This document shows positions 1-5,110 of a DNA stretch of 6,386 nucleotides, in pieces. Each line of letters begins with the position of its first letter. Position 1 is the first letter of the stretch. A program made the position numbers and the translations under genes. This DNA is from Fidelibacterota bacterium (GTDB taxonomy: Bacteria > Fidelibacterota > Fidelibacteria > Fidelibacterales > Fidelibacteraceae): contig DAOVOB010000070.1 of the NCBI GenBank assembly GCA_030629925.1, positions 1-6,386 of the forward strand. The letters are read 5' to 3'. Under the pieces are notes generated by a model that worked only from the letters and a program-made list of their open reading frames with translations, had not been told where the DNA came from and ran no database searches.

Positions 1-377
1 AAATTCAAAATATCAAAATGACCTTTCAATTAGGACATTATTTTTTACTCGTATTTGCTATGGTTATCAGTTCTATGGCGAATATCCGTGACCTGGTTGG
101 CGTGGCTCCTACTATTATGCTATATATTTCAATACTGTATATTTTTGCTTTTACGATTCATGGATTGCTCTCAAAATTAATGAAAGTAGATTCAGATACC
201 CATCTAATTGCAATAACCGCTCTTATTTATTCACCGCCTTTCGTGCCCGTTGTAGCTGCGGTTCTTAAGAATAAACAGGTGATCATGACAGGTATGCTGG
301 TTGGTATTGTTGGATGGGTGATCGGTAATTATGCGGGCATCGGCTTTGCTTACTTAATGCAATTGATCTTTGGATAA
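1..377 (+). CDS. DUF819 family membrane protein, C-terminal part (5' end outside window)
   Basis: The frame is open to the left edge, with in-frame codons from base 3, and ends at TAA 375-377. About 124 codons of the C-terminal part are visible. An ATG at 18 is internal rather than a likely start, because family members are about 400 residues long. The visible part is strongly hydrophobic, with about three or four membrane segments (FLLVFAMVISS, IMLYISILYIFAFTIHGLL, ALIYSPPFVPVVAAVL, GMLVGIVGWVIGNYAGIGFAYL). The SPPFVPVVA stretch, followed by a basic linker, VGIVGWVIGNYAG and a short end, is what I recognise from DUF819 (YjcL-like) inner-membrane proteins. Their substrate is not established; a transporter role is an inference from topology. 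No terminator hairpin follows the gene. The family call rests on pattern recall. Confidence 0.75.
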   Translation, partial: IQNIKMTFQLGHYFLLVFAMVISSMANIRDLVGVAPTIMLYISILYIFAFTIHGLLSKLMKVDSDTHLIAITALIYSPPFVPVVAAVLKNKQVIMTGMLVGIVGWVIGNYAGIGFAYLMQLIFG

Positions 378-591
378 AAAGATACAAAGGTTAATAAGGC
401 ACAAATATCTCACACAAAGTCACGAAGTCTCGAAGAACACAAAGTATCTGTAATGCTTTACTTTTATGCGGAATGAAACTGTTCCCATCAAGTTAAAACA
501 TTGTATTTAATATTTTTAGTATCAATAATTTGTATTAATTGTGGCTTTGTGTATTTAGTGTCTTTGCGAGAGGCATATTCTTTGTATCTTT
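378..591. repeat. Intergenic inverted repeat built of CACAAAG-like words
   Basis: AAAGATACAAAG at 378-389 is matched exactly in reverse complement by CTTTGTATCTTT at 580-591. Inside, ACACAAAGTCAC (412-423) pairs at 11 of 12 positions with GTGGCTTTGTGT (541-552). The left arm also holds CNCRAAG heptamers about every 8 bases: CACAAAG 413, CACGAAG 421, CTCGAAG 429 and CACAAAG 438. The right arm has CTTTGTG 545, CTTTGCG 562 and CTTTGTA 580. The middle (about 450-530) is AT-rich with no signal I can name. Similar CACAAAG-type intergenic repeats are, from memory, common in FCB genomes. There is no reading frame that looks like a gene, so it is either a small non-coding repeat family or the remains of one. 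Confidence 0.6.
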
Positions 592-652
592 ATATGAGGT
601 AAAGAAAGCATTTGAATTATCCGCTTTTTCGTGTAATTTATGCCCGAAATAT

Positions 653-659
653 AAGGGAG
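653..659 (+). promoter_or_regulatory. Ribosome-binding site of aspS, deciding the start
   Basis: AAGGGAG lies 5 bases before ATG 665. It supports that start over the in-frame TTG at 539, whose extra 42 codons would run through the intergenic repeat and match nothing in AspRS N-termini. Confidence 0.8.
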
Positions 660-664
660 TCTTA

Positions 665-2437
665 ATGCGCTTAAAACGTGATCATAACTGCGGCGATCTT
701 TCGAAAGCCACAGTCGGTAAAGAAGTTCGGATCAATGGTTGGATTAACACCCGACGCGATCTCGGTGGAATATTTTTTGTAGATGTCCGTGACCGTTACG
801 GTCTTATTCAGGTCCGTTTTAATAACGACCTTCCTTCCGAAATACTTGATGTGGTTAAGCATCTTAATAATGAAGATGTAATAGCTGTTGCCGGAACTAT
901 TGTCGAGCGTCCTGCGGATTCTGTAAATAAAAAGATCACAAGTGGTGAGATAGAAATTGAAGCAAGGGATTTTGAATTGCTGAATAAAGCCATCCCGACA
1001 CCTTTTGAGATAACAAAACGCGAGACCGGATCTGAAGATCTTCGCTTAAAATACCGCTATCTTGATCTACGCACCGAAACTCTTAAAAGAAATATGCACA
1101 TGCGACATAAAGCCTCTCAGGCTGTTCGTCGCTTTTTGAACGATAATAATTTCATGGAAGTGGAAACACCGATCCTTATGAAATCCACACCTGAAGGTGC
1201 CCGTGATTTCTTGGTTCCCTCACGCGTGAATCCGGGTAAATTCTATGCTTTACCTCAATCACCTCAGACTTATAAGCAATTGCTTATGGTAGCTGGTTAT
1301 GATCGTTATTTTCAGATCGTAAGATGTTTTCGTGATGAGGATCTTCGCGCAGATAGACAACCAGAGTTCACTCAAATTGACTGCGAAATGTCTTTCGTGG
1401 ATGAAGCTGATGTAAGAGTTATTATGGAAGACATGATCTCGACCGTATTCAAAGAAACGATAGGGGTTGATATTCCTACGCCCTTACCTATAGTTAGCTT
1501 TGATGAAGCCATGGAACGATATGGCTCGGACAAACCGGATATTCGTTTCGATCTTGAGATCAAGAATGTAGAAGCATTTGCAAAAGCGACTGAATTTTCA
1601 GTTTTTCATTCTGCCTTGGATAATGGTGGCGTTATTAGAGCACTACCCGTTCCTGATGCTGCTGTGTTCTCACGCAAGAAGATAGATGAATTGACGAACC
1701 ATGCCAAGAAATACGGAGCTAAGGGACTTGCTTTTGTAAAGAACACTGAAGAAGGCCTACAAGGCGGTATTGCGAAATTTATTAATGAAGATGCCGCAAA
1801 ATTATTGCTAGATGCAACAGATGCCAAAGTTGGGGATTTGATCCTTTTCATGGCAGATGAATGGGAAACAGCGCTAACAGCATTGGGTGCGCTAAGAACC
1901 TTACTTGCGAACGAATTCGGTTTGGTTAAAAAGGATGAATATAAAGCAGTTTGGGTGGTTGATTTTCCTCTGTTTGAAAAAGACTCTGAAAGCGGCCGTC
2001 TGGTTGCACGTCACCATCCCTTTACTTCTCCTAAAATAGAAGATATTGATAAACTGGAATCTGATCCCATGTCTGTAAAAGCTCGTGCCTATGATATGGC
2101 GCTGAATGGTTATGAAATTGGCGGAGGATCCATCAGAATATACCAAAAAGATCTGCAGCAACGTATGTTCAAAGCTTTAGGCATTGGCAAAGAAGAAGCT
2201 CAGGAGAAATTTGGTTTTTTATTAGATGCTTTTGAATACGGCGCGCCTCCACATGGCGGTATCGCATTCGGTCTGGATCGTTTGATCATGGTGCTGACAG
2301 GCGAAAGCTCAATTCGTGACGTCATTGCATTCCCGAAAACGACGACGGCTCAGTCTCCCATGGACGGATCACCCAGCGGGGTAGATACTAAGCAATTGGA
2401 TGATTTGCATATTCAGTTGAAAGTTGATAAAGGATAA
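665..2437 (+). CDS. aspS: Aspartyl-tRNA synthetase, bacterial type
   Basis: This cytoplasmic class II synthetase charges tRNA-Asp with aspartate using ATP. The product is 590 residues, the usual bacterial length. An N-terminal OB-fold anticodon domain (about 1-105) carries GWINTRRDLGG and FVDVRDRYG. The catalytic core starts near 125 (RLKYRYLDLR), with ETPILMKSTPEGARDF as the motif 1 region, PQSPQ at 197-201, motif 2 FRDEDLRADRQPEFTQID at 222-239, and motif 3 GAPPHGGIAFGLDRL at 526-540. The bacterial GAD insertion occupies about 295-420. The tail has SIRDVIAFPKTTTAQSPMDG, typical of the family. Leu33 and Asp85 sit where non-discriminating enzymes carry His and Gly, so the enzyme is probably specific for tRNA-Asp (inference). 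The gene stands alone, with AAGGGAG before the start and a hairpin terminator 27 bases after the stop. I saw no T-box or other leader element. Confidence 0.97.
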   Translation: MRLKRDHNCGDLSKATVGKEVRINGWINTRRDLGGIFFVDVRDRYGLIQVRFNNDLPSEILDVVKHLNNEDVIAVAGTIVERPADSVNKKITSGEIEIEARDFELLNKAIPTPFEITKRETGSEDLRLKYRYLDLRTETLKRNMHMRHKASQAVRRFLNDNNFMEVETPILMKSTPEGARDFLVPSRVNPGKFYALPQSPQTYKQLLMVAGYDRYFQIVRCFRDEDLRADRQPEFTQIDCEMSFVDEADVRVIMEDMISTVFKETIGVDIPTPLPIVSFDEAMERYGSDKPDIRFDLEIKNVEAFAKATEFSVFHSALDNGGVIRALPVPDAAVFSRKKIDELTNHAKKYGAKGLAFVKNTEEGLQGGIAKFINEDAAKLLLDATDAKVGDLILFMADEWETALTALGALRTLLANEFGLVKKDEYKAVWVVDFPLFEKDSESGRLVARHHPFTSPKIEDIDKLESDPMSVKARAYDMALNGYEIGGGSIRIYQKDLQQRMFKALGIGKEEAQEKFGFLLDAFEYGAPPHGGIAFGLDRLIMVLTGESSIRDVIAFPKTTTAQSPMDGSPSGVDTKQLDDLHIQLKVDKG

Positions 2438-2464
2438 TTACAAACAAAAATTACATTGATAAAA

Positions 2465-2493
2465 AAAGAACGCCCCAAAACGGGGCGTTCTTT
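2465..2493. terminator. Bidirectional rho-independent terminator between aspS and the lipoprotein gene
   Basis: A perfect 12-bp stem, AAAGAACGCCCC (2465-2476) with GGGGCGTTCTTT (2482-2493), closes a 5-base loop AAAAC. A run of A on the left and of T on the right gives a U-tract in both directions. It lies between the convergent stops of aspS (2437) and the minus-strand gene (2512), so it should end both transcripts. Confidence 0.92.
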
Positions 2494-2511
2494 AATATTT
2501 GATCTGTTTTT

Positions 2512-3045
2512 TTACCAACAGGTGTTATGGTCAATATTGATATTGTGTTGTAAGACACTATCCGCTGTGATCTTAATCGTATTGATACCCTGTCCTGAAC
2601 TCCAGTATTCCACAAAGTGTTTATCATCATAGATCACAAAGATCGAATACTTTCCAGTATCTGAAACACTTAATTGATAAAAACCCTCAGCATCTGACGT
2701 CGTTTCACTGATCATATTTGTATTAATGGAATCGATAAATACGCTTGATGTATCGGAATATCTGACATCTGGGGATGTTGTATATTCATAGAGTTGAACG
2801 GTCTTCTGTACAGGCATGCTGATCCCAAAGTCATAAAGGGAAAGATCATTCGGTCCACCTACCACTACAGGCTGGAAATTGCCCTCCATGTAAATCACTG
2901 TCCCTGCGATTCCCTGATCAATACTGATCTTGACTTTATTATTTTCAAGAATATTGGGAATGTTTACTCTTTCTTCGCTAAAGCAAGAAGAGAGAATAAA
3001 GATCATAAAAACTAACTCGAAGATAATTAAAAGCCTTAGTTTCAC
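2512..3045 (-). CDS. Predicted lipoprotein with carboxypeptidase-regulatory-like beta-sandwich
   Basis: This 177-residue product starts with a signal peptide: basic MKLR, a hydrophobic stretch LLIIFELVFMIFI, and a lipobox LSSC with Cys21 as the lipid-anchored residue. It should sit in an outer or inner membrane leaflet facing the periplasm. The mature part begins a fold I recognise loosely from FCB lipoproteins: GIAGTVIYMEGNFQP (45-59), then TSDAEGFYQLSVSDTGKYSIFVIYDD (116-141) and a closing strand pair (INTIKITADSVLQHNINID). This pattern (G-x-V at the start, D-x-x-G-x-Y/F mid-domain, G-x-Y-S-I-F-V) fits carboxypeptidase-regulatory-like modules, which are non-catalytic. The start codon is GTG, supported by TTGGAG six bases upstream. 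Stop TAA faces the shared terminator. Lipoprotein call firm, fold moderate, function unknown. Confidence 0.8.
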   Translation of the reverse strand: MKLRLLIIFELVFMIFILSSCFSEERVNIPNILENNKVKISIDQGIAGTVIYMEGNFQPVVVGGPNDLSLYDFGISMPVQKTVQLYEYTTSPDVRYSDTSSVFIDSINTNMISETTSDAEGFYQLSVSDTGKYSIFVIYDDKHFVEYWSSGQGINTIKITADSVLQHNINIDHNTCW

Positions 3046-3073
3046 GATTTACTCCAATTCTTATTATTTATAT

Positions 3074-3102
3074 AAAATATGAATAAAGAATATAATATGC
3101 AA
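3074..3102 (-). promoter_or_regulatory. Possible promoter of the lipoprotein gene
   Basis: On the minus strand TTGCAT (3102-3097) and TATTTT (3079-3074) are 17 bases apart, about 30 bases before the GTG start. Each box matches the sigma-70 consensus at four of six positions. The region is so AT-rich that chance is a real alternative. The gene could also be read through from the repressor gene 78 bases upstream. Confidence 0.3.
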
Positions 3103-3123
3103 ATATTTAATGGAGCGCTTATT

Positions 3124-3765
3124 CTATCTCTTTCCAAGACTCCCAATCACCTTATGTGCAAAAACAAGGTCGCGGGTGGATATGCGAGTGGAGGGATATT
3201 GGGGATTTGCATTGATAAGTTCAATATCGGCATCATGGAATTGGATGACTTTGAAAAGTATGCTGCCATTTTTTAGTTTGATGATCGCTTTATCGTTATT
3301 AAGGACCGTCTCAAGAGGAGAGACAATAATGATTTCTTCGGGAGAAAAGAAAGGCATCATGCTATCATCGTTTAAAGATCTGATGTGAAGAGCATAGGTA
3401 AAAGGATCCTTGTTTCCTTCAGGACGATTGACCTTTTCAGAAGAAAATGACCTAAGTGGAAGATCATTATCTTTAAATGCTTCTACAATATTCTTGATCA
3501 AGGGAATTTGTTGATTTGCGATATATTCAGGATGACTAATATCATTGGTAACTCCAGTTGATCTCATTTTTTCTTCTCCGGTCAATAACCAATGTATATT
3601 GTAACCCTTTTGCAATAATTGGAGTATCACATTCTGAGGTAAGGAACGATGCCCTTGTTCATAGGATACATATGAGCGTAGATGAATTGATAAATCGACG
3701 GAAAATTTCTCCTGACTTAGACCGAGATCTTTTCGAATCGCTTTAAGTCGTTCACCAATAGACAT
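3124..3765 (-). CDS. CI/LexA-like transcriptional repressor: XRE-type HTH plus S24 peptidase domain
   Basis: This 213-residue protein has an N-terminal helix-turn-helix of the XRE/Cro-CI class (about 4-62: IGERLKAIRKDLGLSQEKFS, SYVSYEQGHRSLP, YNIHWLLTGE), a linker, and a C-terminal S24 (LexA/CI) domain from about 125. The proposed Ser-Lys dyad is Ser135 in DDSMMP and Lys172 in ILFKVI. They lie 37 residues apart, the same spacing as Ser119/Lys156 of E. coli LexA. ELINANPQYPS is the usual closing motif. Such proteins repress their own and a divergent promoter and are normally inactivated through RecA-stimulated self-cleavage. Here no Ala-Gly or Cys-Gly pair exists anywhere in the protein; the expected site region reads IPLIKNIVEAFKDN. 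Start ATG 3765 has AAGGTGG three bases upstream. The gene is divergent from a Cro-sized HTH gene across an operator-bearing gap. Confidence 0.9.
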   Translation of the reverse strand: MSIGERLKAIRKDLGLSQEKFSVDLSIHLRSYVSYEQGHRSLPQNVILQLLQKGYNIHWLLTGEEKMRSTGVTNDISHPEYIANQQIPLIKNIVEAFKDNDLPLRSFSSEKVNRPEGNKDPFTYALHIRSLNDDSMMPFFSPEEIIIVSPLETVLNNDKAIIKLKNGSILFKVIQFHDADIELINANPQYPSTRISTRDLVFAHKVIGSLGKR

Positions 3766-3768
3766 AAG

Positions 3769-3775
3769 CCACCTT
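3769..3775 (-). promoter_or_regulatory. Ribosome-binding site of the repressor gene
   Basis: On the minus strand AAGGTGG precedes ATG 3765 by three bases, with AAGG itself six bases away. It supports that start for the S24 repressor. Confidence 0.65.
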
Positions 3776-3782
3776 TGCTGTT

Positions 3783-3803
3783 TTACACATTAAATATGCA
3801 CAA
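3783..3803 (-). promoter_or_regulatory. Candidate operator near the repressor start
   Basis: On the minus strand TTGTGCA (3803-3797) is followed by ATGTGTAA (3790-3783). The same two words occur in the same order at 4262-4278, after the small HTH gene. Position, 18 bases before the repressor start, would suit autoregulation. I could not find a convincing minus-strand promoter to go with it. Confidence 0.4.
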
Positions 3804-3809
3804 ATGTAC

Positions 3810-3838
3810 TTGACATAAAGAACAATAGTGCATAATAT
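3810..3838 (+). promoter_or_regulatory. Sigma-70-type promoter for the small HTH gene
   Basis: A perfect -35 box TTGACA (3810-3815) is followed by a 17-base spacer and TAATAT (3833-3838), four of six against the -10 consensus. CATAAT at 3831-3836 is an alternative -10 with a 15-base spacer. It points toward the HTH gene at 3990 and leaves a leader of roughly 145 bases, long for a Cro-type transcript. Confidence 0.65.
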
Positions 3839-3856
3839 TACATTAGTGTGTAATAT
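3835..3856. promoter_or_regulatory. Operator-like inverted repeat over the -10/start region
   Basis: ATATTACA (3835-3842) and TGTAATAT (3849-3856) are perfect 8-base arms around TTAGTG. The repeat overlaps the -10 box and the expected transcription start of the plus-strand promoter, where a repressor would block polymerase. The most likely ligand is the adjacent S24 repressor or the small HTH protein (inference). TGTGTAATAT (3847-3856) recurs at 4272-4281. Confidence 0.6.
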
Positions 3857-3989
3857 AGTACATGTATATTAAACACCAATATGGCAGGCAGAAGTAAGCA
3901 GAACGATACGGATATATAAATATTATAACCTGCCTAAGATTCCAAAAAACTATCGAAAGTAATCGTATCTCCAAGTATAGAGGGTGTTC

Positions 3990-4250
3990 ATGAATTCTCG
4001 AATTGTTAATACGCCGGATTCTCCCATTTTAAGCGGTAATCCCGAAGCCGACACATTGTATATGAAAGAACTGTTGATCGTTGCCGGTCTAAGGCAAACA
4101 GATGTGGCCCGGGCCCTAGGAGTTAAAAAGACCATTGTTAATAGAGTGGTCCTTAGAAAAGACAATTCAAAAAGAGTAATTTCATATTTTGAAGACCTAC
4201 ATAAACAATACGGAGAAAAACTACAACGATTACGCGTAACCGTCAAGTAA
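3990..4250 (+). CDS. Small Cro-like helix-turn-helix DNA-binding protein
   Basis: The product is 86 residues. After a polar N-terminal stretch (1-24), helices around MKELLIVAGLRQTDVARALGV and KKTIVNRVVL form a recognisable HTH. KRVISYFEDLHKQYG follows as a helix, and the end is basic. The pattern (G-L-R-Q-T-D-V-A-R-A-L-G-V then a recognition helix and a K/R-R-V segment) is that of small phage-type regulators related to XRE, Cro or Ner proteins. It contains only the DNA-binding part, which suits a Cro-type partner or antagonist to the divergent S24 repressor. I prefer ATG 3990 because GAGGG at 3980-3984 lies five bases upstream; GTG 3984 would start inside that ribosome-binding site. Which DNA it binds is inferred from the surrounding repeats. 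Confidence 0.75.
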   Translation: MNSRIVNTPDSPILSGNPEADTLYMKELLIVAGLRQTDVARALGVKKTIVNRVVLRKDNSKRVISYFEDLHKQYGEKLQRLRVTVK

Positions 4251-4254
4251 TAAA

Positions 4255-4281
4255 TGTAATATTGTGCAAGATGTGTAATAT
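4255..4281 (+). promoter_or_regulatory. Second operator-like site: direct repeat of TGTAATAT
   Basis: TGTAATAT occurs at 4255-4262 and again at 4274-4281, 19 bases apart, with TTGTGCA (4262-4268) and ATGTGTAA (4271-4278) between and overlapping them. These are the words found in the divergent control region. The site begins five bases after the small HTH gene. TTGTGC (4262-4267) and TATACA (4284-4289), 16 bases apart, form a weak candidate promoter across it. Confidence 0.45.
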
Positions 4282-4320
4282 CTTATACAAAATATGAAAT
4301 AATGGTCAATTCTAAAATTG

Positions 4321-4343
4321 CCACGCATCTGCGTGGTTTTTTT
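4321..4343 (+). terminator. Rho-independent terminator after the small HTH gene
   Basis: The stem CCACGC (4321-4326) with GCGTGG (4331-4336) around loop ATCT is followed by seven T. It is a clear plus-strand terminator 70 bases after the HTH gene stop, and separates that transcript from the transposase gene. Confidence 0.88.
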
Positions 4344-4356
4344 GTTATTTAAGTAA

Positions 4357-4378
4357 AAATGTGATGTAAGTCACTTTA
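4357..4378. promoter_or_regulatory. Possible CRP/FNR-superfamily binding site upstream of the transposase gene
   Basis: TGTGA-TGTAAG-TCACT (4360-4375) matches the CRP half-site pair TGTGA-N6-TCACA at nine of ten defined bases, with A/T-rich flanks. GTAAA (4353-4357) and TTTAC (4375-4379) extend the symmetry with a three-base offset. It lies between a terminator and the transposase start at 4450. Whether this organism has a regulator reading this motif cannot be seen here. Confidence 0.35.
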
Positions 4379-4435
4379 CATAAAATCGGATTGAAGATAC
4401 CGTGGGGAGTCGGTAATTTGTTTCCATAAAGTTGA

Positions 4436-4444
4436 GGGGGGGGG
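4436..4444 (+). repeat. Nine-G homopolymer in the transposase ribosome-binding region
   Basis: GA followed by nine G ends five bases before ATG 4450, so the tract is also the Shine-Dalgarno segment. Such a run is striking in this AT-rich context. If it slips in length it would change the ribosome-binding spacing. It would also change the frame of any translation from the alternative TTG at 4432, which lies upstream of the tract. Confidence 0.7.
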
Positions 4445-4449
4445 CGAGT

Positions 4450-4998
4450 ATGATCCGTGAACGTAAAGTTATTCGATTACAGAGTTTTGATTATTCGAGG
4501 CCAAAAGATTATTTTGTGACCATTGAACCGGATAATAAGAAATATTTATTCAGTAAAATTATTGATGGAGAAATAATATTAAATAAAATTGGCAGGATTA
4601 TTGATGAGCAATGGAAATGGCTATTCGATCAATATCCTTACATCAAAATAGATGAATATGTGATCATGCCGGATCATTTTCATGGGATAATTCGATACTT
4701 GCCTGATCATATTATTCCCAAAAATCCGCCTAATCCAAATATTCCTGAGTATGTACGGGAGGCTCGAGAGCCTCCCGTAAGGGATAAAAAGGCGATTCCA
4801 GAATCTTTCCTCCATTCTCAAAAAATTAAGCCTCTTCCCGAAATCATCGGCGCATTCAAAACCACATCATCTAAAAAGATCCATTTTGCAGGATATTCAG
4901 ATTTTAAATGGAAGCGATCATTTAATGATAGGATTTTGCAGGATAATGAATTGGGGATAAAAAGAGCATATATTCGCAATAATCCCTTGAAAAAATAA
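4450..4998 (+). CDS. REP-associated tyrosine transposase (RAYT, Y1/HUH family)
   Basis: This 182-residue Y1 transposase belongs to the IS200/IS605-related group. These enzymes nick and join single-stranded DNA at REP hairpins and are thought to spread or maintain them. The HUH motif is in VIMPDHFHGII, with His76 and His78 as metal ligands. The C-terminal YIRNNP carries Tyr174, aligned with the catalytic Tyr115 of E. coli TnpA-REP. IIGAFKTTSSKKI and FKWKRSFNDRIL are the usual RAYT segments between them, so all catalytic residues seem present. A loop at about 101-111 (YVREAREPPVR) is encoded by a perfect REP-like palindrome. Start ATG 4450 follows the G-rich ribosome-binding tract; TTG 4432 is less likely. 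REP hairpins follow the stop. It ends soon after the tyrosine helix, a little shorter than many relatives. Confidence 0.92.
   Translation: MIRERKVIRLQSFDYSRPKDYFVTIEPDNKKYLFSKIIDGEIILNKIGRIIDEQWKWLFDQYPYIKIDEYVIMPDHFHGIIRYLPDHIIPKNPPNPNIPEYVREAREPPVRDKKAIPESFLHSQKIKPLPEIIGAFKTTSSKKIHFAGYSDFKWKRSFNDRILQDNELGIKRAYIRNNPLKK
4754..4779. repeat. REP-like palindrome inside the RAYT coding sequence
   Basis: TACGGGAGGCTC (4754-4765) and GAGCCTCCCGTA (4768-4779) are perfect 12-base arms around GA. The right arm recurs exactly at 5077-5088 in the REP hairpin after the gene. The copy sits in frame in a loop between the HUH motif and the C-terminal helices, so it is both coding sequence and a potential substrate. 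Confidence 0.9.
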
Positions 4999-5025
4999 AT
5001 GATCAATGTCGGAAAATAAAATCAT

Positions 5026-5093
5026 GAATGTGTACGGGCGACTTGAGAGTCGCCCTCAGAAAATAGGGAGGCTCACGAGCCTCCCGTACATTC
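5026..5093. repeat. REP doublet (two hairpins in inverted arrangement, BIME/REPIN-like) downstream of RAYT
   Basis: Hairpin one is GGGCGACT (5036-5043) with AGTCGCCC (5048-5055) around TGAG. Hairpin two is GGGAGGCTC (5066-5074) with GAGCCTCCC (5077-5085) around AC. Each is flanked on its outer side by the same foot: GTACGGG at 5032-5038 and CCCGTAC at 5083-5089. GAATGTGTACGGG and CCCGTACATTC make the doublet nearly symmetrical. This is the layout of the REP pairs mobilised by RAYTs. The second hairpin, read on the minus strand, is followed by TATTTTC and might also slow transcription leaving yigZ. Confidence 0.85.
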
Positions 5094-5110
5094 TCAAGAA
5101 AAATGATTAA

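Noticed and set aside
539..664. An in-frame 42-codon extension of aspS beginning at TTG 539.
   Set aside because: It runs through the intergenic repeat, has no AspRS-like sequence, and AAGGGAG sits just before ATG 665, which gives the normal 590-residue enzyme.
1372..2161. Several open frames of 60-90 codons antisense to aspS.
   Set aside because: They are shadows of a strongly coding plus-strand gene, have no ribosome-binding sites, and translate to Ser/Ile-rich sequence without domain patterns.
3881..3919. A 12-codon frame (MAGRSKQNDTDI) in the leader of the small HTH gene.
   Set aside because: No Shine-Dalgarno precedes it and a frame this short is expected by chance; an upstream-ORF role cannot be supported.
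3883..3934. Stem GGCAGG (3883-3888) with CCTGCC (3929-3934) in the leader of the small HTH gene, suggesting a regulatory RNA.
   Set aside because: Six base pairs across a 40-base AT-rich loop is weak, and no known riboswitch features are present.
3950..4246. A 98-codon minus-strand frame opposite the small HTH gene.
   Set aside because: It is Arg/Ser/Thr-rich with no recognisable fold, and the plus-strand frame has both a ribosome-binding site and a clear HTH.
4398..4415. Hairpin TACCG/CGGTA with loop TGGGGAGT upstream of the RAYT as a left-end REP.
   Set aside because: The stem is only five pairs and lacks the GTACGGG foot; the GTGGGGAG resemblance is too weak to call.
4998..5110. The repeats after the transposase as a CRISPR array.
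   Set aside because: The units are hairpins with different stems and no regular direct repeat-spacer pattern; they fit REP sequences.
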